NCBI RefSeq assembly: GCF_000499385.1
Contig: NW_013651701.1
Span: 4,751-68,750 of the forward strand
From: Eimeria necatrix
Lineage: Eukaryota; Apicomplexa; Conoidasida; Eucoccidiorida; Eimeriidae
DNA: 64,000 nt
Reading direction: 5' to 3'
In this document: positions 20,440 to 33,397 of the stretch, piece after piece
How positions within the stretch are numbered: position 1 is the first letter of the stretch
How the letters are laid out: each line of letters opens with the position of its first letter
Notes under the pieces: model-generated
What the model was told of the DNA's origin: nothing
What the model saw: the letters and a program-made list of their open reading frames with translations, nothing else
The model's database searches: none
Translations under genes and position numbers: made by a program

Positions 20440-22212
20440 TTATTTCCTACGTTTCGCCATCACCCTCCTTGTCAGCGTCTGCCTTGCTATCTTTTCCTCT
20501 AAACGCCCTCCAAATCCTTTGAGCTCTTTCAGCTGAGTCCGCCGCTGCTTGGACAGCTGCGTTGCCGAACGTGGCCCAGTCGGATGCAGCCCTGTCGACG
20601 CAGCCACAGCCCCACAGAAAGCAAGTATATCAGCCACCACCAGATCAGCTGATATTTGGGAAATAGGCTATTCACCTTTACAGAACACGCACTAACGAAA
20701 CCGTTTGTACTTCTTTGTTCACGAATTGTGAAATATGAAGGAGCACCTGTGGAAGACCTCCGAGGTCGCACTTGAAAGCTTCGACAAAGTAGATGGCATC
20801 TGGCGGAGCGACTGAAGCGAAACCGAAACCCTGAAAGCAACGCACAAACCACTCTAAGAAAGAAACAGATAATACGACAGATCACTTCGCCTCACTTTTG
20901 AACAGAGTTAGTAGACACGAAAGCTGCAAACAGAGGTCCCACGATTGCAAAGGTCGGATTATTAAAATGGCCTCACGTATCTGAAGCGATCCGGCTAAGA
21001 GCATCTCTGTCGCTCAGCGTCGCTCTCAGAGTCTGTGCAACAGCCCGTGATACTCCAACAACCGCTGTGGGCACAAAAATGGCACCAGCACCAGGATCGA
21101 AAGTCTATCTTTCGCCCTGGCGAATGAAAGAGGGAGTTCATTAGTGCCGTCTGAGAGCTGCTGCTGTTGCCTTGCGCCTGCAGCGGCTGCAAGAGCCAGA
21201 AACGCACAAGGTAAGGCTTTGGAATCCGTGGATTGCGAGACAGGTTCGTCTTCGTCGATGTCGGAAAGCACGAGGACTGGGGCTGGTGGCGCTGCTGCTG
21301 CTGCGCTCTCCCCATCTGCTTGCGGCTCGTGATCTGATTCTCCAGCAGACTTCGTCAAACGCATGCGTTGAGGGGCTGCCCAGAGGCTACGGCATGCAAT
21401 GAGCAGCGGCGGCGTTGGGTGCCACAGCATCTCCCCTGCAAGCAAGGGTGGAACAAACAAGAACGCTACAAGACTCGGCGGTACCTAAATCTGCAGACAC
21501 AAGGGCTGAGTAAGGGCTGCATTATATTTATATATGTGTATTAAAGGCCGTTAATGTATGCATGCATATGCCTCGATCCTTCTCTGTTGTTTGATTCTGC
21601 ATGCAATGCGCCAACTGCTCCAGCAACTTGCGTTCATTCCGTGCTGCCTTGCGCCTTACCGAAGCAGAGCTGGAGTTCATCGCCGTCTTCTCCTGAAGGC
21701 GGGTCCTCCTTCACCCTATGCATAACTGTAAACTCCCCCTCAATGGCTTTCGTTTCTATGCTGCTGCGTTCCGTCGGGGCGGATGAAGGCAAGAGAGCAG
21801 CAAACATGCTTGCGGGTTCTTCCTTCCCCTCGCCTTCATTCCAATCCCCAGGCGCCGCTTCTACCTCTACAGGAGCCACATTGTCTAATATGCGTAGCAC
21901 ATCATCGCCAGCCTCTGCCTGACCCCTCCTGAAGGCCGCAGAGCCGCCACTTGAACTGGCGGCACCAGTGTACTTTCTACTGGCAGGAGAAGCATCTGCG
22001 GAGTCTGAAGACTCGCTTTCATCTCCCGCCACCAATACAACTCGTGAAAACAGCGCTGCGTTGCGGCCAGAGTCAATCAGGCCAAGGCAACCCCAGTGCC
22101 TTCCGTGCATCCACCCGAAACCTCGGCAGCGCTGAAGCATCAGCCACACCGGCAAGTTGCTGGTGCTCGCATGGCCTTCATTACTGTCGCTCTCTGCCCC
22201 TCCATGTCCCAT
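20440..22212 (-). CDS. Hypothetical multi-exon protein with acidic/Ser-rich N-terminal half
   Basis: Exons supported on the minus strand: 22212 to about 21668 (ATG start, MGHGGAESDSNEGHASTSNL, then an acidic Ser-rich stretch, ending at donor CG^GTAAGG); about 21437-21000 (acceptor TTGCTTGCAG in matching phase, GEMLWHPTPPLLIACRSL, then VLVLSDIDEDEP and a block VPTAVVGVSRAVAQTLRATL); about 20832-20685 (acceptor TTTCAG, APPDAIYFVEAFKCDLGG); and a last exon to 20440 (VVADILAFCGAVAAST, basic end RVMAKRRK). The joint between the first two exons keeps the frame. No family was recognised. Exon limits in the middle are approximate. Confidence 0.55.
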
Positions 22213-23757
22213 TATGGCCTCTATTAGTTGCGAACCAAGAGGCTTCCATAACTTCCATAACTTCCCCGTTAAATGGCCTCCTTATCGGCCGAAGGTGTTG
22301 CAGCCGCAATGTTAGATGAGGGCTGCAGCTCCAAGTTGTAACGCTGCTTGTATGTATTCAGTTATAGGCCTTGATGCTCCGCGTCATAATACCCTCTAGG
22401 GCTAAGAGTGGCACTTGAGGAACTCTCTTCTGGTGGTCACATGGACAAGTCCACCCGCTTACCTCAAGAAGTTGCCCGAAGATTGCAAATTCCCTCTCCC
22501 ACTTATTTCCTCTTTACCATTTATATTAGTTAGCGGAGAATAATTGGTGTGAACAGAGGCTGTTTCAGGAAGGACCACAACCTACAAGTCAAGCCCCAAC
22601 AAACAGGGGGGCCTCAGCGTGAGCAAAACCCTCACAAACGGTAGAGTTGGGTTTCAAGTTTTAATAACTCATCCACAACTGCAAAAGATCTGTATGAATT
22701 TGAGTGATGGGGGACTGTTAGTTCCAGGGCCAGTATTCCCCGCCCCTGCGGAGCCGCATTTTGCTGTTAAATTGTCTCATATCAGCAATGTCCGATCCTC
22801 CCTACAAGAGAGGCTCAGTATGAAGCAGCCAGTTCCGAGTAGCCAACCGCAGTTTGCTGAGTAAAGGCTCCGTAACATTGTTCTTCCTGTGTGCATTCCA
22901 CACTAAGCTAAGAAGACCGTCCTGTTCATGGACTCTACTCCGCCGCGTGACGAGGCTCTCAGTCCAATTTGAAATAAGGTAAATGGCATGCTGTTTGTCT
23001 CACGTTCGGAAGCAGCCGTCGTCTCTCCAAGACATTTCGTGCGAGTTGCCTGATGCAGCTCTTTGGCCGCTAAATCCGTCTGGATCGGCCTTATGGTTTA
23101 GCATCTCGATGTTCTACCGCCTACGGAGTTGTGACTCAACCCTCCTCAATACACTAAAATAGGGGAAAGATGCCACGTGAAAAGCTCAGTGCTTCGTTCC
23201 CTTAGATGCAGTCAAGTCTACCGTGCCCCTCTGCCGCTGTGTCAGCGCTCGGCACACGACAACGGTCCCGTTAAACCAAACGATAGTAATGTGAAAAGAC
23301 GGAAGTTCAGATGCGATCTAAATGAAAATGAACTTGCTCTGCGGAGGATGTCCAGCGAGCGGACTGAGCCACTGGAAGCGCTTCATCCTCAGCCCTTCCC
23401 CATCCACGCAGACACAACTGGGTTCCCTGCTTACCTCCAACGGCAGTGTTTCGATTCTGAAAACGAGAAGTCCCGTTTTGTTTCATTGTGCGGCGCCTCT
23501 CCCGCATGCTAGCACCCTGGCCCCTCCTCCGCCCCTGCTGGCGGGCCGTCTGGCGTGTTCACAGCTGCTTACAGGCCCCGTTGAACCAAAAAGACGAACT
23601 CCCCGCAGGCGCTGCCTGTGTCTGCGGGAAAGTCTAGAAAAACTGGCTCACGCAGCACTTCTGTGGGTGCTAAAAAGGACTAAAGCTGCAGTGACCACTT
23701 CATGTGCACTTGCAAAGGCAAGAGCGCCCATCGTGGCTTTCTCTATGGCCTGGCAAG
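22213..23757. other. Intergenic, no supported gene
   Basis: Short scattered open frames only. Triplicated ATAACTTCC occurs near 22246-22268. Coding-like minus-strand text at 23650-23757 may be a 3' extension of the next gene. Confidence 0.35.
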
Positions 23758-25524
23758 CTACTCCAAGAACCACAAGACGCGGCTGTTGCGCTCGCGCTGG
23801 CGATTCTGGCTTCGCAGCTGCTGCCTCTCCACAAGGGAGTTCCCCGTCTGCCCCCACCAGAGCCGCTCGAGCTCTGCTGTGGCTACGGAGGGCACCCCGG
23901 GCCCCACTGTCACTGCCCCTGCGGAGCCATCTTCGTCTCCCTCAATGTCGTCTTGCACGCTAAAGACAGACGCTGCAGCAGCAAGCGCTACGGAGACCCC
24001 AGGCATTGGCTCCGCCGCGTTGGCCAGCGCAGCAGCAGCAGCAGCAGCGTACGTATCGGGCTGAATGTCGCTGCTGCAAGCCCGCACCGTAGCCAGCGTG
24101 GTGGATGCCTCCGCCGCGCTCGCAGCTGCTGCCTCCTGGCTGTGCAGCACAGAGCCCAGGCCCCAGAACTTGCACTTCGTGCTGACTCGCAGCGAGTTCT
24201 GCAGCCACAAATCTGCAGCCCTCAGCGCCTCGTCGGACTCGGCTGTCAGATCTGCTGCATGTGTCGCGTGCGCGGACATGTACAGCGACACGTCTTCTCT
24301 CGCTTCTCTCAATCTGAAAGACAAGCCGACGCAAAAAAGTGGAGAGAAAAATTAAGGGATAATCAAAATGTTGTGTAGCACAGCAGAAGCCACAGTTTGT
24401 TGCATGAACGGCGCAAATGCGCAAATGTGCTTCGCGCATGCAAACTGCATGCGTACACTTAGCGCTGCAGCAGCAACGCCGCCCTTCGCGAAACAAAATA
24501 ACGGAAATAAAAGAATAACAAAAAAAGGATCAGGAAAATGCACTCACTGTGAGTGGAGGCAAGCGACAGCCTCTACGTAGCTTTCCCGTTCCTGCTGCAA
24601 GCCCTCAGCCAGCCGGATGAGCTGCTGCTGCTGCTCCACACTCTTCTGCAGCAAGTCGGGCCGAGGATATGTGCCCGAAGCAACGCAGGCGTGCAGCTGA
24701 TGCAGCCAGTTGTAAGGTCCCTCCGCGCTGCTGCAGGTGCTGCTGGCAGGGACGCCGTTGGAGTCCGCGGGCTGCTGCCCGCTGCTGCTGCTGCTGCTGT
24801 TGTTGACCCACTGAGGCGACATGTCTTGTGTCCCCGCGGCTTCAAGTGGCGCCTGGTCTGCTGCTGCTGCTGAAGCCAGCTGCACTTGCATGCGCTCTTG
24901 ACGCCGCGCATGCTCCGAATGCTGCAGCGCTTGAGTCAGTTGCTGCTGCCGGCACTCCAGATCCTGCACCCCACAATTCGCACTACACAGAACTAATTAA
25001 TGATAGTCTGTTTTGGGTTTTATTGTTCAAAACTAATCACCACTAGGCCGCAGCAGCCGAGCGGAAACACAGAACATGCTGCCAGCTGCAGCAGCAGCAG
25101 CAGCTGCAGCAGCAGCAGCAGCTGCGGCAGCGCCGAGGGCACTGCAGCACAACTTTGAGAATTTCTTACCTTGAGCTCTTCCTTTGCTGCGCCAAACGCA
25201 GCCTTGTACAAATCCCGCTCGGCCAGCAGCTGCTGCAGCAGCTGCCGGAGATCTCCGCTGCCAGCTGCGGAGTCTGCAGAGGCGAGCGCGCTGATCAGCC
25301 CCCTCAGCTCGCCCCCAATGGAGGCGCTGCTGCAGCAGCTGCTGCCGCTGCTGCCGCGCTGCAGCTGCTGCACTGCAACACTCGATGTTGCGTCGGACGG
25401 TGGCTGCGCAGCGCAGGCCCTGCAGCCATCGTCGCTGCCGCCCCCATTAGACTGCTGCGTGCCTTGAGGCCTGTCGATGGCAGTGACGTGAAGTGCAAGG
25501 CCATTTTGCTCCTGCATGTGCGTC

Positions 25525-25580
<56 letters not shown>

Positions 25581-25966
25581 ATTGTTTTCCGGCGCCGTGT
25601 CGTCTGAGCTCGGGGTGGTGAGCCGTTCGGGCTCCTCCGTGAAGTGCACTGGAGACTGCGCCTCCCGCTGCAGCTTCTGCTGCTGCTCTTGCTGCTGCTG
25701 CTGCGAGCTGAAGGGCACAGACCCCTCGGAGCCCGAAACGCAGGTGGAAGCAGCCACGTCTACTGCGGACTCCCACGGGGAGTGGAGGCGCGGGGGCTTT
25801 TCCCTCGCAGCAGCAGCAGCTTCCGCAGCTTCCACTGCAGGAGATATTGCGGGCAAGACTGCAGTCCCCGAGGGGAGAGCCACTTCGTGCACTGGCCCAT
25901 TCATCCTGGCCTGCAGCGCCCAGAAGTGGCCTGCCGATGCAGCGGTAGCTAGACGCGGCGCTTTCG
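23758..25966 (-). CDS. Gln/Ala-rich coiled-coil protein, hypothetical
   Basis: Three exons join in phase on the minus strand: 25966-25170 (acceptor ACCTCAG, donor AAG^GTAAGA), 24963-24548 (acceptor GGTGCAG, donor CA^GTGAGT) and 24313 to about 23758 (acceptor CTTTCAG). The N-terminal exon has poly-Gln (from a CTG run at 25526-25579). It then becomes helical (LRQLLQQLLAERDLYKAAFG), continuing across the first junction into DLECRQQQLTQALQHSEHAR, and across the second from RESYVEAVACLHSQ to LREAREDVSLYMSAHATHAA. The coiled coil crossing both junctions supports the splicing. An upstream exon with the true ATG has not been found, and the 3' end is uncertain because another frame opens near 23857. 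No known domain. Confidence 0.65.
25526..25579. repeat. (CTG)n run encoding poly-Gln
   Basis: About 18 uninterrupted CTG units, read as CAG on the coding strand of the coiled-coil gene. This is the longest pure trinucleotide run outside the left 12 kb. Confidence 0.85.
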
Positions 25967-28900
25967 CTGAGGTGTCGAAGAGCAAAAGAAGAGGCTTTTA
26001 GTGACACATCTGGCGCTGCTGAAAGTCCAGGAGCAGTCTAAACCAATACAATCTCCGTGTAGTGTGAAAGAACCGGCGAAGAGCCGTCGCACCCGAAACA
26101 TGCGCTGCTGCTACAATTACCCTCTTGGGACGCGAAAGCTGAAGCCCCTTCAGGTTCAAGCTTACGCAGAAGGAAGCAAAAAATAGTCGGCAAGGCTACA
26201 ATTCAACAGCCAATGCGCCAGCCACTGCAGTACCCTTCTGCATGTGGCGGAGGACCAGCTGTTGGTCTTGGGCGAGGGACGGTGGGTTTTCGCTTGTGAG
26301 CTGAATTTAAAGGGTCTACGAAAATGGAATCTGCCGAAGATAACAGTTTTTATGCGCACGAATGCGCACGCCCGAGGTTTCACCCGAGGGAGGAGCACTG
26401 CGGTGCAGACAGGCGCTGTCGACTTGAGGCCTCAGGCCGAAGGTAGGTGTAGTGACCTCCTCTCAAAATGAAACAATAGTTCTAACATCACAGACTACAG
26501 AAGAGTATATTGTTTCACTTTGGCGTTGCTACCAGACGCATTAGGTCGCTTGTTCGCCGTTCGCTGCAAACTTGAACTGGCCAGCACTGGACACGGCGAC
26601 TTGAAAGAGCTGTGGTCTACTTAGCACTTCGCACCCGCGACATAAGCGTCCGGATGCCATCATCTTGTGACATTATTCTCTCAGATTGTCGGTTTTTCAC
26701 TGCTACCAGAAACATGTGCATATTTCCCAGTGTCACTGCTCCGCAGTGCGCAGTTTTCGATACTGTTGGTGAGTCGCTGCGTTGGGGGAAGCCAACTCTA
26801 CGCAGCCTCAAATAGTAAGCTCGCAGTCAAAGGATTCTGGCTATTCCTATTATGTCACTTTCAAAAGTCTGGCTAGTAACCAGCCTTTTTTCAAGGCAAC
26901 CTTACCACTTGAGGCTGTGTAGAGTCTGCTTGCTCTAGCAAAAGTGGACGTCCAACTTTCGTCATCCAGGTTGAGATCTGAAGCTCAGTTAAATAATTGC
27001 AATATTTACTAGTATGTGACTTGTCTCATCAGTCTGTAGACAGCGCCACTACCTAATGGAGAGGCTGCTTGGACGCCTTCTGGCCTCGCCATGGTACTGC
27101 ATGTCTCAGCCAACTTAAAAACTTCTGTTTTGCAAAGCCTTATTTTCGCATTTTCTGACTTTCGAAATACGTGCGAGATTTTGAAAAACAACGCGGACTA
27201 GGCCGTTTACTCGTCTGCTGCTCTGCATCTTCTGAACGGACTTGTCCGGAGCGAACTAGAATCAAACTTTCGAACAAAGCTTGCACAGAACTTGTGCGAG
27301 ATATTAAAGAATCGACCATATTCGTGGCTGAGCTGGTTTGCGGAAGGAACTGAGTTTTGAAGCAGTTGAGAAAATCCAGCCTTCCTGAATTCTCGAATTA
27401 GCAATCTGCCCGCATGCTCGCTCAACCAAATGTGCAATTGGGTAGAAGCATCTGCCGGCCTAGTACTTGCCTTATGCACCGATTCTTTTCTTTAGGTTTT
27501 GCTCCCACGAGTCCAGTGAACCGTCCTGCTCTATAGGCTTGCTTTCCGGGCTTTCTGGATACCTTTTCGCTGCCATCTCTTTTCCTGGCGAAGAGAACGT
27601 TACTAAATCACTATTCGGGCACTAGAGGAAGGCCATTCTCGACTTAGCTGCTTTCCAGAAACAAACTGTCAAGTCGATGTTGTATTCCAGCTTTGGCCCA
27701 AGTCTCGGTAAGTGCTCTTGTCAAATTGCGAGAGCTATGCTACTACTATTACCGGGGAAAAAGTCAAATACCATGGCAACAGAATGCGCCATGTTGAGTG
27801 GCGGGAAAACGAGGGCAACAGCCACCATCTGCTTGACTACCAGTTGGATACATAACTCGTTGCTCTTGAAGCAACAGCTACACGAAAGCGTGCATATAGG
27901 GAGTAGCGCTGCACAGGAAACTTACGGGTATTCATACCCTATCGCCTATGGAAACAAAAAAATGCATACAAAGATTCCGTAATATCGCAGAAGCATTATG
28001 TGCTGCGGAGTACTGGCCGGGGAACTAGGGAGAATTCAATCAGCGACACATTGATCAGGCTTCATACATATGCCTTGTCGCAGTTGCTGGAATAAACGGT
28101 GCAGATTCGCGAGATGTGGCACGTTACCACACTCCCAAAAAGCTGTCTAATTTAGGCAGTGCACCAGCATGGTGTTTAAGCAGAGGCAAACCCGTCGTGC
28201 ACTGCTAGTGTATATTTGTGTTGCTGCACAATGGTGTTTGCTGGAAGTAAAACAAATGCAAATACCTTGTCTGCAAAAGAGCACCAGATGTCTGGACTTC
28301 AAACGGCTTGCCGCGTCTTGCAGGCAAATCTTCCCTTGAAAAAGTAGAAGAGGCGTGCATATTCGTGTGGACGAAGCGTTTTACGTGGTCATGTAGGGCT
28401 TGCGATGTGAAAAAATGTTCGCCTCTTGGCAGCAATCCCCTACGATGAAAGTGCCAGTGGCGGCCTCCTTAATGCAAGCTGAAGACCGTCAAGAAATGCC
28501 CACCTCAGAATTTCTTGTCAGCTCATGCAGTGCTCATTTGATTTGGCCAAAACACTAAAATTCTTGGCCAATCGAAAGGCTTGGGTCTGGGCACAGAAAT
28601 GAGTGCTTGGCAGCACTTTATTGCTTGCATTGATCCTTTAAAATGCCATCCCTTTAGTGCAGCACGAAGTAGAAAGACGGCGACAACTCCCTGCATCCAT
28701 GGTTTCAGTAGGCGTACTGCTCGACGTATGCTTTACAGTAGTCTTCTAGTTACGGCGCTGCAACACGAGGGCCGTCAGGTACTAAAACAGATTAGCGCTC
28801 CGCTGGTAGGCTCGCGCGTAGCCTTCGTCGGAGCCATTGGCATAGCTTCTAACCTGAAGCTAATCCACGCGCCATTAATTTGCGTATCCTCTATTTCTGG

Positions 28901-29037
28901 AGGAGGAGTGAGGCCTTGTGCCATTTGGCTGTTGGGAACGGTTCTTGGTGGCAGTTCCGGGCTTTGCCGACACAGCAACTGGAAGAGGGCCTTCCTCCGA
29001 CTGCATTACCCGCACAAAACTCGCAGCATTCACTCAC
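25967..29037. other. Repeat-poor stretch with no certain gene
   Basis: No recognisable domains. A plus-strand open frame at 28581-29042 has partly protein-like text but lacks support and overlaps the antisense candidate gene. The first exon of the coiled-coil gene probably lies within 25970-26300. Confidence 0.35.
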
Positions 29038-29271
29038 TCTAGAAATCCGCAATGCTTCAATCCGGGAGCTAAGCAAGTTCATCACTACATGGCTCACATG
29101 TTTCGAAGATGTGACGGAGGCGCTGAACTTTGACTTTGCTCCACGGCGGCAACAGAAGATGAATAAGCCAACCGCGGCTACGACGACGACTAAGATCGCC
29201 AATGCAGCTACAATAACTAAACGTAGGCAGAGAACAGACAACCGCTGATATTTAAAACTTCCGCCAAGCAT
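29038..29271 (-). CDS. Candidate first exon of a small signal-anchor membrane protein
   Basis: A true ATG at 29271 opens MLGGSFKYQRLSV followed by about 30 hydrophobic residues (LCLRLVIVAALAILVVVVAA and on to LFIFCC) and a basic stop-transfer RRGAKSK. The exon would end at a good donor, AGA^GTGAGT (29037-29032). The next exon may be at about 28975-28890, but its phase is not settled. It could be a type II or type III membrane protein. No family is recognised and the antisense strand is also open. Confidence 0.4.
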
Positions 29272-29982
29272 GGAGCAAAACGAGGACGGTTGTCCAACTT
29301 GTTTTGGTGAGTGGCTAGTGAATTGATTGAAACGCAGAGGCGGAAGTAGAAGGACGACAACAGCATTTTAGATGGCTACACAAAACTACATGAAGAGTAG
29401 AAAGTAAGCTGCTGAGAATCCCCGTGGCCTTTCACCATATGAGACCGTACTCAATACTGGAGGGAACTTCGATGCTGGTGCCGAGTCGCCTGAATCGTCT
29501 TCGAAGACAAAGGAAGCTGCTGAAAAAAAAAACACAACAGCTTGTTGCACTTGAAGCAGCTACATTGCATTCTCCGCTATGTTAATGTACCGAGCAAGCG
29601 GGGAATCTGCCGAACTATTTGTGTCTACTGTATGACAACATCAAAGGCATCAAGAGCACTTCTAAAGCATTCACCTTTTGGAGGTTCTTGAGTGCGCACA
29701 TCTGGATCTATCATTACACGGCGCACGACGGTTCTGGGGATGGAAGTAGTGGTACTCGTGGTCAAGGCGGGAAGCAGCAGAGGCCTTCCTGCTCAAATGA
29801 CACAGGGAGGCAGATTTGCTCTCCCTAGCCCCATATAAACATATACTGACCATTAAGGTACTACACCAAATATTTTTGGATATTTCAAACAGTGTAACAG
29901 CCGCTCCTCAGTATTCTCAACAGCCGTCACCTTAGAAAGACAGGCGCGGCAGTGAGCCCCGCAACTGTGATATTGAATTCCT

Positions 29983-31624
29983 CTAAAGATTATGGACCCC
30001 ACAGCTTTTCTGCGAGGACCAAACAAGTAGGAACTTGCCTGTGTTGGGAGTACGAATAAACCCAAAATCCGGAGCTATCTCTGGAAGCATTTGGCTGACT
30101 TTGCCACTCTCTACCGCTGATAGCCACCTCTTCAAGTGCTCAGCGTGCACTTGCTTATCTGGAGTGGCAGCCCTGCAGGAAAGCAACGACAGCATGCGAT
30201 ATAAGCTAGTAGAAGAGGATCTGCTGATAGTTGTAGCTCACTGTTAATAGGCATGGGCATGTAAAAATGCACGCATGCATAAAGTAATGTATACATCACT
30301 ACAGTCAGCGCTTAGCAAGGCGTACTGGCATCTCCATTAAGCAACAGAGAAACTCAAATGGTCTGCTTTGCAAGTGCTGTATTACGTCAGTTGAATTATT
30401 GTTCCATCAGATGCTGTGGAAAGCTTGGCCACCTGGAGAGCCCTGGGATTTCGCACTTCAAAAATTGATGCGACTGTATTACGTAGCTTCAACAGTCGGT
30501 CTTCAAATTCCGATGAGTTCTGCACCATTGCCGACCCAGCAAGAAACAAATCAAGCATCTCACAACGGGAAGTGCTTCTCCTGTGCAGCGTATACGGAGG
30601 GTTGGGCTGCTGCCATTTGGACGTGCCACAATAGAAGAGACAACACCGACAGGTTGGCTGCAGAATGGTTCGACATGCCTTTCCATTCAGAGTATGCTTC
30701 CTGCAAAGACTCACATCCTTCAGCGATTTCACCCACTCAAAATCACGAAGTTTCAGCCAGAGCTCTGCGTCATGCCTCCAGTCCGCATCAACTCCTGAGA
30801 GCATAAACCAAAGATCTATCTGAGCCGCCGCACGCGAGCCAGTATTCACCGAATAACAGGGTAGGCTGGTCAAACGATCTATGGTATGTAACTGGGCAAA
30901 TTATGGGAATTTACTAACCTGGCCTCTGCCACACTGCCATTAGGTCACTCAACGAGCTCGACGGTATCCCGTCAGCCACTCCTACCAGACCAAATGAGAA
31001 AGGCTCGAGGAGAACCTGCATCGCATACCACATAAATGCAACTTCGGAGACCTGGGGCGCCCCTTTTTGCTAATATTGTGAGGCTGGCCAAAGACCGGCT
31101 GATGTAGGATAATTGCGAAAGCCTGGTTGTTCATGCTATGTACCTTTCTACTCCCAAAGCGCCACTCGCCGAACGCATCACTAGACTGCTTGAACATTTC
31201 CCTCATGTGTCCCAATAGATCGTAAGAGGGGATTCCGCGGATCCTGAAGCATATTCGCATGCAAGCTACTCAATAGAGTTCCGCGTTTCTCCCCGCCCAG
31301 CCTTCTTCTCTTCTGGCATTTTGTCCCCAGGAGATGAGCTGCAGCAACTTGACCCAGTGTTTACACCCTTATTCGTTGTTCTGAAAACTGTGATTAACCC
31401 TCTCCCGCGTAAAAACTATGAAGCGCATTTTCTGGTTGGCCCCATCGTGTCAGAGTCACCCACGTGAAGGTCCACACTGCGCATGCAGTTGCCTCGCGCT
31501 CATCTGGCCTCAACTGCAAGGGAACAACTCTGCTTGGCTCTACTCCGAAGGCAGCTGCCACGCGGTCAATCGCTTCTCGAAGAAGAGTTTGCGCTTCATA
31601 GTAGTGCTGAAGAGGATGCGCCAC
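29983..31624 (-). CDS. Hypothetical multi-exon gene, helical protein
   Basis: Several minus-strand blocks look coding and have splice consensus: about 31610-31440 (HYYEAQTLLREAIDRVAAAF, GVEPSRVVPLQLRPDE), 31240-31147 (YDLLGHMREMFKQSSDAFGE), 31020-30920 (VLLEPFSFGLVGVADGIPSS, donor CAG^GTTAGT), 30805-30655 (acceptor GCTCTCAG; VDADWRHDAELWLKLRDF), 30540-30382 (EFEDRLLKLRNTVASIFEV, stop at 30382) and perhaps 30175-30020 (AEHLKRWLSAVESGKVSQML). The 31020 to 30805 junction keeps phase. The helical texture vaguely recalls organellar helical-repeat proteins, but this is not evidence enough for a name. Gene limits, exon order and even unity are uncertain. Confidence 0.4.
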
Positions 31625-31639
31625 ACAGCAGCTGTGAAC

Positions 31640-33397
31640 AGCTCAGTGCACACGCGAGCTAAGGTGCTGGCCTCATTAAGCATGCTGCAGCAGTGGATAG
31701 GAAACAAGTAATTGTCGTGACGGCTAATTTGCATGTCCCACAACAGCAATGTCGGTCAGTGAAACATTGAGCATTTTGACTCCCAACGCTGAGTCCACGC
31801 CCTCCAACCTCCTGGGGTCAGATCTGGGAGCCAGAAGTCCATGCTCGTGACCCTTCCACACGCGGTCATAATTGCTGGAGCCCTGCATTTTTGGTTACTT
31901 CTTGCCATAGAATTGCGTCGCCTTGCAGGCAGTGTCCATAGGCCTACGATGCTGTAGTGCCATTGAGGTGTTAACCTCGAAAGGCACTGCTGAGAGGCTA
32001 ATTGCTTCTTTTCAGCGCAATAAAACTATAAAACCGCCGTCTCCTTGTGCTGCTCTGGTACAACCGAGAGCTGTTGTGAAATCAGGGAGAAAGAGACGCC
32101 TTCGAGACACTCACTAGTGGAGTTGAAAACCTGCCGCTCAATCCCCTAAGTTTAATCTAATTTGAAAAGAATCGCTAGCCGATTCTTACAAGGCCTCAAC
32201 TGGTCCCAAACTTCAGGGATCAAGACGAGCCGGCTGCGAGACGCAGCCGAGACGTGACCCAGCTTGAACTCCAGCCGTGGTCCTCACACACTAGAGTAAA
32301 CTGTAGGTATACGTGTAAAAACTTATAAAAGCAAAACAGATTAATGAACAAAATTTTAGTTTCATTACCCTATACGGCAGGTGCTTCGCGCCAGCCGCAG
32401 CATTGGACCGCTCGCGTCAAACGCCGCATTGCCGCCTTACAGACAGCGCATATGAGATATCAGCGTGTTTTCTACTGTGAAAACACACACGTTAAATATA
32501 TGTGATACGTAAAATGACCTCATATTCCAACACATCGAGTTCTCCAGTCATGGACATGAACTATCCCTCGTGGACGTGAGGTGTAAGACGAAGAGAAAAG
32601 AGGAAGTTTTGTAACGAATGATCAGAAAGCTGCTGCCGTCTGTCATTCCTAAAATTTCCATCTTATTGGTTACGAAACTAATAAAGACTGAAGCAACTAG
32701 AGAGTGAGACGGTGTGGAAGTCCACCCGGAGTCTCAGGCGTGCAGTGACACTGGCACAGCAGGGAGTACCCTATGGGCATGAAAACAAAAAAAAATAGTT
32801 AGAATGCCCCAAAGTCAAAATCGGCTTACTGTATTGTTGTTTACGCTTATTGAAAAAGTGAACCATAGCCCTCCGGTCATGCATGCCAACGTCGATTGCT
32901 GGCGAGCCAGGGCCGAGTAGCTGCGACCTGCCGCCCGCTGCTGATTTATGCCCGGCTTTATGTTGCAGTAGGACGAGAACAGTGGATTTTTACAGAATGG
33001 CTTTATAAACTTCATTGCTCCTTTGTTTTCCTTCTGCGTCCGTTGTACTGTTCTGCTGAGGCTCAACTCGGCAAACTGAGCCCCGACTCGAGCTGCTTTA
33101 TCTTACTCCTCACGAGGCTGCACCTCCACTGAGTGACTTTCTCCTTCTGTCTTCTCTCTGCAAAGGGGAAACTTCCTTAAATATTACGAAAAGACCTTAT
33201 TCCTAAGCTTTTGGACAACTGCTGCGAGTTCCCGCCGGTATTCCTTCGAGGACTCTGCGCAATGAGGTCCACTAATATGTTCCCGTGCACACCACCGAAT
33301 CGTACATAGGCTAGGACTACATGAAGAGTGGCTGCACACCACAAGTCCCAAGGAGGCACAGCACGCAGCTGCAGCAGCAATACTGCGTTTCAGCACC
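31640..33397. other. Intergenic, with a possible minus-strand exon at its right end
   Basis: Mostly featureless. At 33177-33380 the minus strand is open in two frames, one reading ESSKEYRRELAAVVQKLRNK to a stop. This may be an exon, but the frame cannot be chosen. The promoter of the next plus-strand gene must overlap it. Confidence 0.35.

Noticed and set aside
28581..29042. Plus-strand 153-codon frame with hydrophobic text
   Set aside because: No splice context or domain, and it overlaps antisense candidate exons; chance openness cannot be excluded.
16700..33000. Search for retrotransposon remnants (reverse transcriptase, integrase, terminal repeats)
   Set aside because: No YxDD-type motif, integrase motif or paired terminal repeats were seen by eye.
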